Assembly: GCA_016870235.1 (NCBI GenBank)
Contig: VGCB01000003.1
Coordinates: 1 to 19,541, forward strand
Reading direction: 5' to 3'
Source: Actinomycetota bacterium
GTDB taxonomy: Bacteria > Actinomycetota > Thermoleophilia > Gaiellales > Gaiellaceae
DNA: 19,541 nucleotides
In this document: one piece after another, positions 1-6,825 of the stretch
Position numbering within the stretch: position 1 is the stretch's first letter
How the letters are laid out: every line of letters begins with the position of its first letter
Translations under genes and position numbers: made by a program
Notes under the pieces: generated by a model
The model's input: the letters and a program-made list of their open reading frames with translations, nothing else
What the model was told of the DNA's origin: nothing
Database searches by the model: none

Positions 1-530
1 GACTCGGCCGCGCTGACGACGACGACGGCGTCCGTCTCGACGAGCGCCCGGTGCACGCGGAGCGGGCCGAGTGGCGTCTCGTCGACGGTGACCAGATCCT
101 CGGCCTCGACGTCGTGGACGGCCACGGTGCCGCTGAAGTCGCGCGCGCGACCGGGCCGGAGAAGCCGCTCAACCTCTCCGCGGCGCGGCCGCCGCTCGAG
201 GCCGGCGGCGACGAGGAGCGTGTGGTTGCGCGGTTGCACGCCGAGCGCGGCCAGCGCGTCGAAGACCCCCGCGATCGCCTCTTGACGCGCATCGCGCGGC
301 GCCCCGGGAATCGGCAGCGACGGCGGCTCGACCACGATCGTGACCCGGCCGCCTCTGCGCACGAGCTCGTCGAGCGGCGGCCCGCTGAGCGGGTGCCGGA
401 GCGCCTGGCCGGCGGCGGCGGCCACGTCCGCGATCGGATCGAGAGCCGGTGGGGCGCCGAGCACCAGCACGTCGTCGGGCACGCGCGCCACGATCGCCCG
501 CGTCCCGTGGATGACCGGCAGCCGCAGCAT
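1..530 (-). CDS. LarA-like (DUF2088, lactate racemase N-terminal domain) protein, 3' end cut off by window edge
   Basis: The minus strand is open from an ATG at 530 to the window edge (176 codons, no stop). The translation begins MLRLPVIHGTRAIVARVPDD. It then has a Rossmann-like stretch, RVTIVVEPPSLPIPG near residue 63, followed by HTLLVAAGLERRP near residue 104 and HDVEAEDLVTVDETPLGPL near residue 139. This order (basic start, 'ivv..tRp.P', 'iliAtGlHrp..ee', 'hD....l..lG.t..G.p') is the layout of the DUF2088 domain of the nickel-pincer lactate racemase LarA. The usual D-x-T-R-P motif is replaced by EPPSLPIP, so substrate and even racemase activity are uncertain; many LarA homologues act on other 2-hydroxy acids or are uncharacterised. 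No Shine-Dalgarno is visible before the ATG. The gene diverges from polA across the hairpin-rich gap 531-699. Family assignment is fairly secure, function is not. Confidence 0.72.
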   Translation of the reverse strand, partial: MLRLPVIHGTRAIVARVPDDVLVLGAPPALDPIADVAAAAGQALRHPLSGPPLDELVRRGGRVTIVVEPPSLPIPGAPRDARQEAIAGVFDALAALGVQPRNHTLLVAAGLERRPRRGEVERLLRPGRARDFSGTVAVHDVEAEDLVTVDETPLGPLRVHRALVETDAVVVVSAAE

Positions 531-576
531 CTGACCGGATACTCGCGACGGCAGGGGACATCGCGTCGCAGCGCAT

Positions 577-604
577 GATGCGTCTGGCTGAAGCCAGACG
601 CATC
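577..604. repeat. Palindromic element A (13-bp stem, 2-nt loop), upstream of polA
   Basis: Bases 577-589 are perfectly complementary to 592-604, leaving only GA at 590-591 at the centre. The 22-base core 580-601 is the exact reverse complement of 3460-3481 beyond the other end of polA (the centre reads TC there). A perfect palindrome of this size in a non-coding gap, present twice in 3 kb, looks like a REP-type extragenic palindrome rather than a terminator: no T-tract follows, and both flanking genes point away from it. Confidence 0.8.
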
Positions 605-663
605 CGGTGTTCCGCGGATCTGGTACCCGTCGGACGAACCACACCAGATCCGCGGGACACCGG
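604..663. repeat. Palindromic element B (21-bp stem, 18-nt loop), upstream of polA
   Basis: Bases 604-624 pair with 643-663 over 21 bp with a single G-T wobble (611/656); the loop is 625-642. It directly abuts element A. Read in the opposite direction, the hairpin at 3289-3346 has the same architecture: similar stem length, also an 18-nt loop, a shared TTCCGCG arm start and CGTCGG in the loop. It lies only about 36 bp before the likely polA ATG, so if transcribed it would form a very stable leader structure. Whether it is regulatory or a mobile/REP-like repeat cannot be decided from one window. Confidence 0.75.
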
Positions 664-699
664 CGAACAAGCCGCGCGAGGATGCGGCAAGATCAACAG

Positions 700-3279
700 A
701 TGCCGAAGTCGGTCACCGGCGAGGAGCTCGAGCTCGACGACGGCCCTGTCCGCGACGCCGAGCTGTTCCTCGTCGACGGCAACAACCTCGCGTACCGGGC
801 GTACTTCGCCCTCCCCGAGGAGCTGCAGACGACGGACGGCCAGCCGACGAATGCGCTCCTCGGCTTCACGAACATGCTGTTCAAGCTCCTCTCCGACTAC
901 CGCCCGCGCGGGGTCGCCGTGGCCTGGGACACACGCCCGGTGCACCGGGCCGCCGTCGCCGAGGCTGCGGACGTCGTCTACAAGGAGGGTCGCCGGGCGA
1001 TGCCCGACCTCCTGCGGGAGCAGTTCCCGCACTTCCGGCCGATCGTCGAGGCGTTCGGCTACCGGAACCTCGAGTTCGAGGGCTGGGAGGCGGACGACGT
1101 GATCGCGACGCTCGCGACCGCCGCCGACACCGCCGGCCTCAGAACCTGCGTCGTCTCGACCGACCGCGACGCGTTCCAGCTCTGCTCGCAGAACGTCGTG
1201 CTGATGATGACGCCGCGCGGCGTCGCCGACGTCAACGTCTACACGCCGGAGCGCGTCGTCGCCCGCTACGGGATCCGGCCCGACCAGATCCCCGACTTCA
1301 TCGGGCTCAAGGGCGACACGTCCGACAACATCCCGGGCGTCCCCGGCATCGGCGACAAGACGGCCGGGCAGCTGATCGCGCAGTACGGGACGCTCGAGGA
1401 CGTGATCGCGCACGCCGCCGAGCTCTCGCCGGCGCGGTCGAAGAACATCCTCGAGCACGCGGAGCAGGCGCGCGCGTCGAGAGAGCTCGCGACCATGCGC
1501 CGCGACCTCCCGCTCGACTGCGACCCGGCCGAGCTCGTCTCGGCGCCGCCGGATCGCTCACGGCTCAAGGAGATCTTCCGGCGCTTCGAGTTCCGAGGCC
1601 TGCTCGGCCGCGTCGACACCCTCGACGAGGCCGTCCCCGCGGCGGCGCCGGCGGTGGCAGAGGGCATCGCCGTCGCCTGGCGCGAGGCGGAGCTCGGCCG
1701 TGGAACGGGGAGGATCGGCGCGGCCTGGGACGGGGAGCGGCTCGCGCTCGCGACCGAGGCGGAGGTCGTCGTCTCGCACGCGCGGCCGGCCGACGCCCTT
1801 CGCGACTGCCTGGTCGCCGCGCACGACACGAAGTCGCTGCGGCTCGGCGTCCCGGCCGCCGACGACACCCTCCTGGCCGCCTACCTCGTCGACCCGGGCC
1901 GGTCGGGCTACGAGCTCGACGACCTCGCCGCCGAGCACGGGATCGAGCTGCGACCGGAGCCGCCGGTCGAGGAGGAGACGGCACGGCTCGTCCGCCACGC
2001 CGAGGCGGCGCGGCGGCTGGCGCCGATCCTCCGCGCGAAGGTGCGCGAGCGGGGCTCGGAGCACCTGTACGACACGGTCGAGCTGCCGTTGACGGTCGTG
2101 CTCGCCCGGATGGAGGACGCCGGCGTCCGGATCGACACCTACAGGATGGGCGAGATCACGGCGCGGCTCGCCGACCGCGTCACCGAGCTCGAGGCGCGCG
2201 CGACAGAGCTTGCCGGCGAGCCGTTCCTCCTCGGCTCGACGCAGCAGGTGGCGCGCATCCTGTTCGAGGTGCTCGGCCTCACCGCGGGTCGCAAGGGGAA
2301 GACCGGCTACTCGACCGACACGCGCGTCCTCCGGGCGATCCGCGGCGACCACGCGATCGTCCCCGTGATCGAGGAGTGGCGCGAGCTGACGAAGCTCCTC
2401 AACACCTACCTGCTGCCGCTGCCCGCGCTGATCGACGAGCGCGACGGCCGGCTGCACACGACGTTCAACCAGGCCGTCGCCGCCACCGGCCGGCTCTCGA
2501 CGACGAGCCCGAACCTCCAGTCGATCCCTGTGCGAACCGGCCTCGGACGCGAGATCCGGTCGGCGTTCGTCGCCGAGGACGGGCATCGGTTGCTCTCCGC
2601 CGACTACAGCCAGGTCGAGCTGCGGATCCTCGCACACGTCTCGGGCGAGCCGGTGTTGCGGGAGGCGTTCGCCCGCGGCGAGGACATCCACGCCGCGACC
2701 GCGGCCGAGGTGCTCGGCAAGGATCGCGCGAGCCTCACGCGCTCCGAGCGCGATATTGCCAAGATGGTCAACTTCGGGATCATCTACGGCATCTCCGCCT
2801 TCGGGCTCTCCGAGAACCTCGAGATCCCGCGCGAGGAGGCCCAGACGTACATCGACACGTACCTCGCACGCTTCCCGCGCGTCCAGGAGTACATCGAGCG
2901 GACGATCGAGTCGGCCCGCGCCGACGGCTACGTGACGACCCTCCTCGGCCGTCGGCGCCCGATCCCGGAGCTCCGCGCCTCGAACTGGCAGACCCGGTCG
3001 CTCGGCGAGCGGCTCGCCGTCAACACCGTCATGCAGGGCACGGCGGCGGACGTGATCAAGGTCGCGATGGTGCGGGCCGAGGCGAGGCTCCGCGCCGAGG
3101 GCCGGGCCGCGCGCCTCGTCCTCCAGGTGCACGACGAGCTCCTGCTCGAGGTGCCCGACACCGAGGTCTCCGCCGTCCGCGACCTCGTCCGGCAGGAGAT
3201 GGTCGGCGCCTACCCGCTCGACCCGCCGCTCGCCGTCGACGTCGGGGTCGGCGACAACTGGGCCGGGGCCAAGGATTGA
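700..3279 (+). CDS. polA: DNA polymerase I
   Basis: This is the family A DNA polymerase for Okazaki-fragment processing and repair gap filling, 859 aa from ATG 700. The N-terminal 5' nuclease (residues 22-300) has LFLVDGNNLAYRAYF, EADD, STDRD and GLKGDTSDNIPGVPGIGDKTA. The middle 3'-5' exonuclease-like domain (about 345-445) is degenerate: it lacks the full set of Asp/Glu metal ligands, resembling Taq polymerase. The polymerase domain has motif A ADYSQVELR (Asp about 635), the O-helix R-x3-K-x3-F-x3-YG (R684, K688, F692, Y696) and motif C VHDE (Asp about 812). Start choice: ATG 700 or ATG 682 (six residues longer); neither has a convincing Shine-Dalgarno, and the open frame back to GTG 607 would begin inside hairpin B. 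The 5' nuclease shows about six extra residues between HR and YKEGR compared with the usual FRHE..YK helix. polA is followed downstream by a different operon on the opposite strand, although rpsA is its usual neighbour. Confidence 0.97.
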   Translation: MPKSVTGEELELDDGPVRDAELFLVDGNNLAYRAYFALPEELQTTDGQPTNALLGFTNMLFKLLSDYRPRGVAVAWDTRPVHRAAVAEAADVVYKEGRRAMPDLLREQFPHFRPIVEAFGYRNLEFEGWEADDVIATLATAADTAGLRTCVVSTDRDAFQLCSQNVVLMMTPRGVADVNVYTPERVVARYGIRPDQIPDFIGLKGDTSDNIPGVPGIGDKTAGQLIAQYGTLEDVIAHAAELSPARSKNILEHAEQARASRELATMRRDLPLDCDPAELVSAPPDRSRLKEIFRRFEFRGLLGRVDTLDEAVPAAAPAVAEGIAVAWREAELGRGTGRIGAAWDGERLALATEAEVVVSHARPADALRDCLVAAHDTKSLRLGVPAADDTLLAAYLVDPGRSGYELDDLAAEHGIELRPEPPVEEETARLVRHAEAARRLAPILRAKVRERGSEHLYDTVELPLTVVLARMEDAGVRIDTYRMGEITARLADRVTELEARATELAGEPFLLGSTQQVARILFEVLGLTAGRKGKTGYSTDTRVLRAIRGDHAIVPVIEEWRELTKLLNTYLLPLPALIDERDGRLHTTFNQAVAATGRLSTTSPNLQSIPVRTGLGREIRSAFVAEDGHRLLSADYSQVELRILAHVSGEPVLREAFARGEDIHAATAAEVLGKDRASLTRSERDIAKMVNFGIIYGISAFGLSENLEIPREEAQTYIDTYLARFPRVQEYIERTIESARADGYVTTLLGRRRPIPELRASNWQTRSLGERLAVNTVMQGTAADVIKVAMVRAEARLRAEGRAARLVLQVHDELLLEVPDTEVSAVRDLVRQEMVGAYPLDPPLAVDVGVGDNWAGAKD

Positions 3280-3288
3280 GGGCCTGGC

Positions 3289-3346
3289 CGTTTCCGCGCG
3301 CGCCAGGTGGGGTGCGGGACCGACGTACCTGACGCGCGCGGAAACG
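3289..3346. terminator. Palindromic element B' / probable polA terminator (20-bp stem)
   Basis: Starting 10 bases after the polA stop, 3289-3308 pairs with 3327-3346 over 20 bp with one C-A mismatch (3303/3332); the loop 3309-3326 is 18 nt. No T-tract follows, which is common for terminators in high-GC actinobacteria. In reverse orientation it resembles element B at 604-663 (TTCCGCG arm, CGTCGG in the loop, same loop length), so it may be a repeat that doubles as a terminator. Confidence 0.65.
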
Positions 3347-3399
3347 ACCCCGCTCGGGTAGGGCTGGGGCTCGGATCGAGCGATTCGTTTCCTGAAGCC

Positions 3400-3428
3400 A
3401 GGGGAACGGGGTTCCCCTTGGGAACCCC
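3400..3428. other. Two mutually exclusive overlapping hairpins
   Basis: AGGGGAAC (3400-3407) pairs with GTTCCCCT (3411-3418) around a GGG loop. Alternatively GGGGTTCCC (3408-3416) pairs with GGGAACCCC (3420-3428) around a CTT loop. The two stems share 3411-3416 and cannot form together. The stretch is non-coding, between the convergent polA and TasA-operon ends. It could be a second bidirectional terminator or a decayed repeat; no T-tract is seen. Confidence 0.5.
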
Positions 3429-3458
3429 TCCTGCTCTCAAGTCCTGCATCTACGTTTC

Positions 3459-3482
3459 CGCGTCTGGCTTCAGCCAGACGCG
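3459..3482. repeat. Palindromic element A' (11-bp perfect stem), inverted copy of element A
   Basis: Bases 3459-3469 pair with 3472-3482 around TC. The core 3460-3481 is an exact 22-base reverse-complement match to 580-601. A shorter related fragment, CTGAAGCCAG, occurs at 3392-3401 and at 588-597. The element may also help terminate transcription of the minus-strand TasA operon, whose last stop is at 3578. Confidence 0.78.
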
Positions 3483-3502
3483 TCCCGCCGCCGAACGCCA
3501 CG

Positions 3503-3522
3503 GTCGCGAGCCCAGTCGCGAC
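3503..3522 (-). terminator. Candidate terminator hairpin of the TasA/SipW operon
   Basis: GTCGCGA (3503-3509) pairs with TCGCGAC (3516-3522) around a 6-nt loop. It is the first hairpin met downstream of the TAG (3578-3580) that ends the minus-strand operon. No T-tract. The rest of 3280-3577 (298 bases) holds only the hairpins listed separately; I see no convincing gene in it. Confidence 0.4.
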
Positions 3523-3577
3523 TGCCGTCGTGCGATGTCGACCGGTGCGCGAGAGCAGGCGGAGGGCGCGGCCTCGA

Positions 3578-4243
3578 CTACTTGTTCGTCCCGGCGCGCT
3601 GCGTGCCGATGAACGTGTAGACGATCGTCGAGCTGCGATTCTGGAACGTGTTCCCGGCACCCGTCGGCAGCGTGACGGTCAGCCGGAGACGGGCAGTCGT
3701 CCCTGCCGTCGCGAGGTCGGAGAGGTTCGAGAGCGCGATGTTCGAGCCGATGATCGCGCGCGAGGCGAGGACGGTCGACGTCGTCCCTCCGCACGTGTAC
3801 GTGTACGCGGGAGGAGTTCCCCCCTCTGTCCAGGCGACGCTGCAGCGATCGATCGTCATCTGCAGCCCGTCGGTGCCGTCCGTGTCGAGAAGAGAGGACG
3901 TGGAGGCGGTCGTCGTCAGCGTCGGTGTGCCGTTGAAGTCGATCGTGCCCGAGCTCGAGAGGTCGAACGAGCGCTGCATCGTGTCGCCGGCGGCGATGTC
4001 GGTCGCGTTGACGTTGAGTCGGTTCCCGGACGTCCCGGTGGTCCCGAGCGTCAGCGCGAGCGTTCCCGACGAGATCGTCTGGTTCTCCGACGCGGAGCCG
4101 GTGAAGAGCGCGTACGCCGTGTAGCCGGCGACGGTCGCCGCGACGCCGAGGAGGAAGAGGAGGACGAGGAGTCGCTTCCTGCGCCTCGGCTTCTCCTCCT
4201 CGACCGGTGGGACGAGCTCGAGGATGTCGTCGTCGCGGTCCAT
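3578..4243 (-). CDS. TasA/CalY-like SipW-dependent surface protein (221 aa)
   Basis: This is the last gene of the three-gene operon, 38 bases after the SipW-fusion stop. Architecture: an acidic cytoplasmic tail (residues 1-18, MDRDDDILELVPPVEEEK), a basic patch RRRKR (20-24), one hydrophobic segment (about 25-45), then ALFTGSASENQTISSGTLAL, which matches the TasA-type mature start (compare FNDIKSKDATFASGTLDLS of Bacillus TasA). The rest is a beta-rich Thr/Ser-heavy domain containing GDTMQRSFDLSSSGT and two cysteines in CSVAWTEGG...AYTYTC, likely a disulfide. It is clearly paralogous to the first gene of the operon (6139-6762) over the whole mature part. TasA/CalY proteins polymerise into biofilm fibres after cleavage by SipW. 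The long acidic N-tail is unusual for a signal peptide. No Shine-Dalgarno is obvious, so translational coupling is possible. Role is inferred from family and operon. Confidence 0.82.
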   Translation of the reverse strand: MDRDDDILELVPPVEEEKPRRRKRLLVLLFLLGVAATVAGYTAYALFTGSASENQTISSGTLALTLGTTGTSGNRLNVNATDIAAGDTMQRSFDLSSSGTIDFNGTPTLTTTASTSSLLDTDGTDGLQMTIDRCSVAWTEGGTPPAYTYTCGGTTSTVLASRAIIGSNIALSNLSDLATAGTTARLRLTVTLPTGAGNTFQNRSSTIVYTFIGTQRAGTNK

Positions 4244-4281
4244 GACAGCCCGGTGATCGGCCGGCACCTGCCGTTCTTGAG

Positions 4282-6138
4282 TCAGCGCGCGTCCGAGGTG
4301 GAGGTCGGCCGGCCCCACTCGACGACGAACCACGGAATGTCCGCCGCCGCGGAGGTGTTCGCGCGCGTCACCGTCAGTTGCGTGCTGGAGGTGACGGCGA
4401 GGGTCGCGGTACCGACGCCGAGGATGTCGTCGGCGGTGTACGAGGTGCGGCCGCCGTTCTGTCCCCCACCGGTCTGCCCAGCCGCGAAAGCGGTTGCACG
4501 CGAGGCGTCGACGGCGGTGAGGGAGGCCGTGCCGCTGGCCGTGCCCGACGCCAGGTTGAGCGATCCACTCTGCACCTTGGAGCCGTCTTTCAGCTCGATC
4601 GCCTGCCAGCCGATCTCGTCGACTGCGTAGCTCGTCGCCGAGCGGTCGAGCGTGACCTGAGTCGAGCTCGTGAGTCGGCCGCGTACGAGACCCGAGCCGA
4701 TGTCCGTGCCGTTGCCGAACGACCGGGTGCCGACGAGGACGAACGTGCGCGACGTCGTTACGGCACTGCCGAGTGTCGCCGTCGTCGAGCTCGTGCCCGA
4801 TGCGAGAGATGTCGTCCCTCGCTGGACGCTGATCATCGACGAGTCGGTGAACTCGACGACCTGCCAGTAGATCGTGTGCGCGGAGGTCGCGGTGTCGACC
4901 CGGAACTGGACGTTGTTCGTCGCTGTGAGGTCGCCGAGGACGGGGTCGTTGTCGGCCCAGGACGTGTCCGCGCTCGCGGCCGTCTTCGACCAGGTGACGA
5001 AGGCTTGCGCCGTCGAAGCGACGGCGGTGATGGCGACGTCTGTCGACGTCGACGACTGTGCAACCGTCCCGCGTTGGACTTTGACGCCGCAGTTGTACTC
5101 GATCACGTACCACTGAATCGTGATCGTGGCCGGGGTCGCCTCGTCAGTCACGCGGATGAACTCGAGCGACGTCGCGCTCGCGATCCGTCCACCGACCTCG
5201 GATGCCACCGGCCTGTTCGAGTTCGACCGCAGATTGAACAGCAGGAAGGCCTTCGTCGGGTCGACGGAGGAGATCGTCACCGTCGTCGTCCCGTTGGCGG
5301 CGTTCGTCGTCGAGCCGCTCTGCACGGTCGGCTTGTAGAAGCAGCTCGACGTGGAGACGGTCTGCGCGGCCGAGGTCGAGCCCGTCACGGTCGCGGCGGC
5401 GGCGGAGGCGAGAAGCCCGGCGAGCGTCAGCGCCGCGATCCGAATCGTCGAGCTGCGGTTGATGCGGCGTCTCTTCGTGGGAGGAGACGGGGAGGGGACA
5501 TCGTGTCGCGGCTCGTCGTCGCGCGCGCGCCAGACGGCCCAGAGCGCGGCCGCTGCCATCAGGAGCGGCAGGAGATAGACGAGCAGCAGCCGCGGGATCG
5601 GCTGCCGGAGCGCCGAGACGAGCCAGCCCGCGTACGGCACGACGGTGACGACGTGCGCGATCGTCGGCGTCGAGACGACAGCAGTCCACGGGTCCTCGAC
5701 CGGGTTGGCGTCGCCTTTCGAGCGGAACGTGAACGGGTGACGGTCGAGGATCCGGGTGATCCGATGCGCCTCGACGTGTCGGTCGCCCGTGGGGATCCGA
5801 TAGACGACGACGTCTCCGACCTGTAGGTCTCTCGTCGGCTTCTCCCGCACGAGGACGAGATCGCCGGCCGAGAACGCCGGCTTCATGCTGCCGGAGAGGA
5901 CCGTCATCGGCTGATAGAGCCCTGTATACGGCACGACCGCCACGATCGCGAAGAACGCGATCGCCGCCCAGTGAAGCGTCCGCCCGGAGAGGATGATCGA
6001 GGAGACGAGCAGCGGTCGTCGCCGCGGTCGCCGGCGCAGCCTGAGAGGACGCGTGAGCCTTCCGCCGGGGAGCTCGAACGGGATCGGCTCGTCCTGCTTC
6101 TGCTGCCGTTCGTGTTCCCGCTCGGCGGGCACGTCCAC
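4282..6138 (-). CDS. sipW: SipW-type signal peptidase I fused to a second export signal and four extracellular repeats
   Basis: 618 aa; GTG start at 6138 immediately after the TAG of the upstream TasA-like gene (zero spacing, coupled). Residues 1-50 are a basic cytoplasmic tail and 55-75 transmembrane segment 1. VLSGSMKP carries the probable catalytic Ser84, EAHRITRI the catalytic His125 (His instead of the bacterial Lys, as in SipW and ER/archaeal enzymes), and KGDANPVEDP the acidic box (Asp143/149). Residues about 170-203 are transmembrane segment 2. After a linker come KRRRINRSS and a third hydrophobic segment (231-252) ending in TVTGSTSAAQTVSTSS, which resembles the cleavage region of both TasA-like neighbours (TFTSSTSASQSVATGT and LFTGSASENQTISSGT). 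Residues 270-608 hold four repeats. There is no ATG, GTG or TTG in frame at the junction, so the fusion appears genuine. Cys266 and Cys350 bracket repeat 1. Peptidase identity is strong; self-cleavage and repeat function are inference. Confidence 0.85.
   Translation of the reverse strand: MDVPAEREHERQQKQDEPIPFELPGGRLTRPLRLRRRPRRRPLLVSSIILSGRTLHWAAIAFFAIVAVVPYTGLYQPMTVLSGSMKPAFSAGDLVLVREKPTRDLQVGDVVVYRIPTGDRHVEAHRITRILDRHPFTFRSKGDANPVEDPWTAVVSTPTIAHVVTVVPYAGWLVSALRQPIPRLLLVYLLPLLMAAAALWAVWRARDDEPRHDVPSPSPPTKRRRINRSSTIRIAALTLAGLLASAAAATVTGSTSAAQTVSTSSCFYKPTVQSGSTTNAANGTTTVTISSVDPTKAFLLFNLRSNSNRPVASEVGGRIASATSLEFIRVTDEATPATITIQWYVIEYNCGVKVQRGTVAQSSTSTDVAITAVASTAQAFVTWSKTAASADTSWADNDPVLGDLTATNNVQFRVDTATSAHTIYWQVVEFTDSSMISVQRGTTSLASGTSSTTATLGSAVTTSRTFVLVGTRSFGNGTDIGSGLVRGRLTSSTQVTLDRSATSYAVDEIGWQAIELKDGSKVQSGSLNLASGTASGTASLTAVDASRATAFAAGQTGGGQNGGRTSYTADDILGVGTATLAVTSSTQLTVTRANTSAAADIPWFVVEWGRPTSTSDAR
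4315..5331 (-). repeat. Four tandem protein repeats in the SipW-fusion exodomain
   Basis: Residues about 270-350, 352-430, 437-515 and 521-608 of the fusion protein repeat a pattern: V-Q-x-G start, Ser/Thr-rich strand, 'T.V....AF' strand, 'R.TS.T...L.R' strand, and an end motif W-x-V-x-E-aromatic/hydrophobic (WYVIEY, WQVVEF, WQAIEL, WFVVEW). Each is about 80-90 residues and predicted beta-rich. Similar VQ-G...W-VVEF repeats seem to occur in large exported bacterial proteins, but I cannot put a named family on them. Only the first repeat is bounded by cysteines. Confidence 0.75.
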
Positions 6139-6762
6139 CTACCGGTTGGTCGCGGCCCGCTGCGTCGCGTTGAACGTGTAGGTGATCGTCGACGAGAGGC
6201 CCTGGAACGTGTTGCCCGCAGCCGAAGGAAGCGTCAACGTCAGCCGCAGGCGCTCCGTCGTCCCGGCGGTCACGAGCGTGGCGAGGTTCGAGAGCGCGAT
6301 GCTCGATCCGATCACCGCGCGCGAGGCGAGGACGCTCGTGGTCGTCCCGGAGCACGTGTAGGTGTACGCAGGCGCCGTTCCCGCCTCCGTCCAGGCGACG
6401 GAGCACTTGTCGATCACCATCTGCAGGCCGTTCGTGGCGTCGGTGTCGAGCGCCGTGCTCGGCGAGGCCGTCGTCGTCAGCGTCGGCGCGGCCGCGAGAT
6501 CGAGCGTGCCCGAGTTCGAGAGGTCGAAGGCGCGCTGCATCGTGTCCCCGGGTGCGACGTTCGTCGCGTTCACCGTCAGGCGGTTCGCGGGCCCCACGGC
6601 GCCGAGCGCGATCGTGAGGGTCCCGGTCGCGACCGACTGGCTCGCCGAGGTGGAGCTCGTGAACGTGGCAAACGTCCCGAGGCCCGACACGCTCGCGGTC
6701 AAGCCGAGAATGGCGAGCGTGACGAGGATCTTGGTTGCGCGTGAGCGTCTGCGCTGCCGCAT
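6139..6762 (-). CDS. TasA/CalY-like SipW-dependent surface protein, first gene of operon (207 aa)
   Basis: Begins MRQRRRSRATKILVTLAIL: a short basic n-region and one hydrophobic stretch (about 10-30), then GTFATFTSSTSASQSVATGT, the TasA-type cleavage and mature N-terminus. The mature domain has GDTMQRAFDLSNSGT and the two-cysteine block CSVAWTEAG...AYTYTC, shared almost residue for residue with the third gene of the operon. Start choice: ATG 6762 has GGGAG (6771-6775) eight bases upstream, an ideal Shine-Dalgarno distance, whereas ATG 6768 (two residues longer) is only two bases from it. The stop TAG touches the GTG of the signal peptidase gene. By family this would be a secreted fibre or matrix subunit, processed by the SipW domain encoded next. 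I see no HExxH motif, so the 'camelysin/M73 peptidase' name sometimes given to this family should not be read as protease activity here. Confidence 0.83.
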   Translation of the reverse strand: MRQRRRSRATKILVTLAILGLTASVSGLGTFATFTSSTSASQSVATGTLTIALGAVGPANRLTVNATNVAPGDTMQRAFDLSNSGTLDLAAAPTLTTTASPSTALDTDATNGLQMVIDKCSVAWTEAGTAPAYTYTCSGTTTSVLASRAVIGSSIALSNLATLVTAGTTERLRLTLTLPSAAGNTFQGLSSTITYTFNATQRAATNR

Positions 6763-6825
6763 CGACATGACTCCCGGGACGAGGGATGGTCGTGCCTGGT
6801 GATCGGCGTGCCGCGCTCGAATCGA

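Noticed and set aside
607..699. GTG 607 as polA start
   Set aside because: It would translate through hairpin B; the residues before the DGNNLAYRAYF region do not resemble any PolA N-terminus.
1558..3660. 700-codon minus-strand open frame opposite polA
   Set aside because: Low-complexity Arg/Asp/Leu/Val-rich translation, the usual antisense shadow of a GC-rich gene; no motifs and polA is unmistakable on the other strand.
3578..6762. TasA-like genes as camelysin-type metalloproteases
   Set aside because: No HExxH or other zinc motif in either protein; only the fibre-protein features are present.
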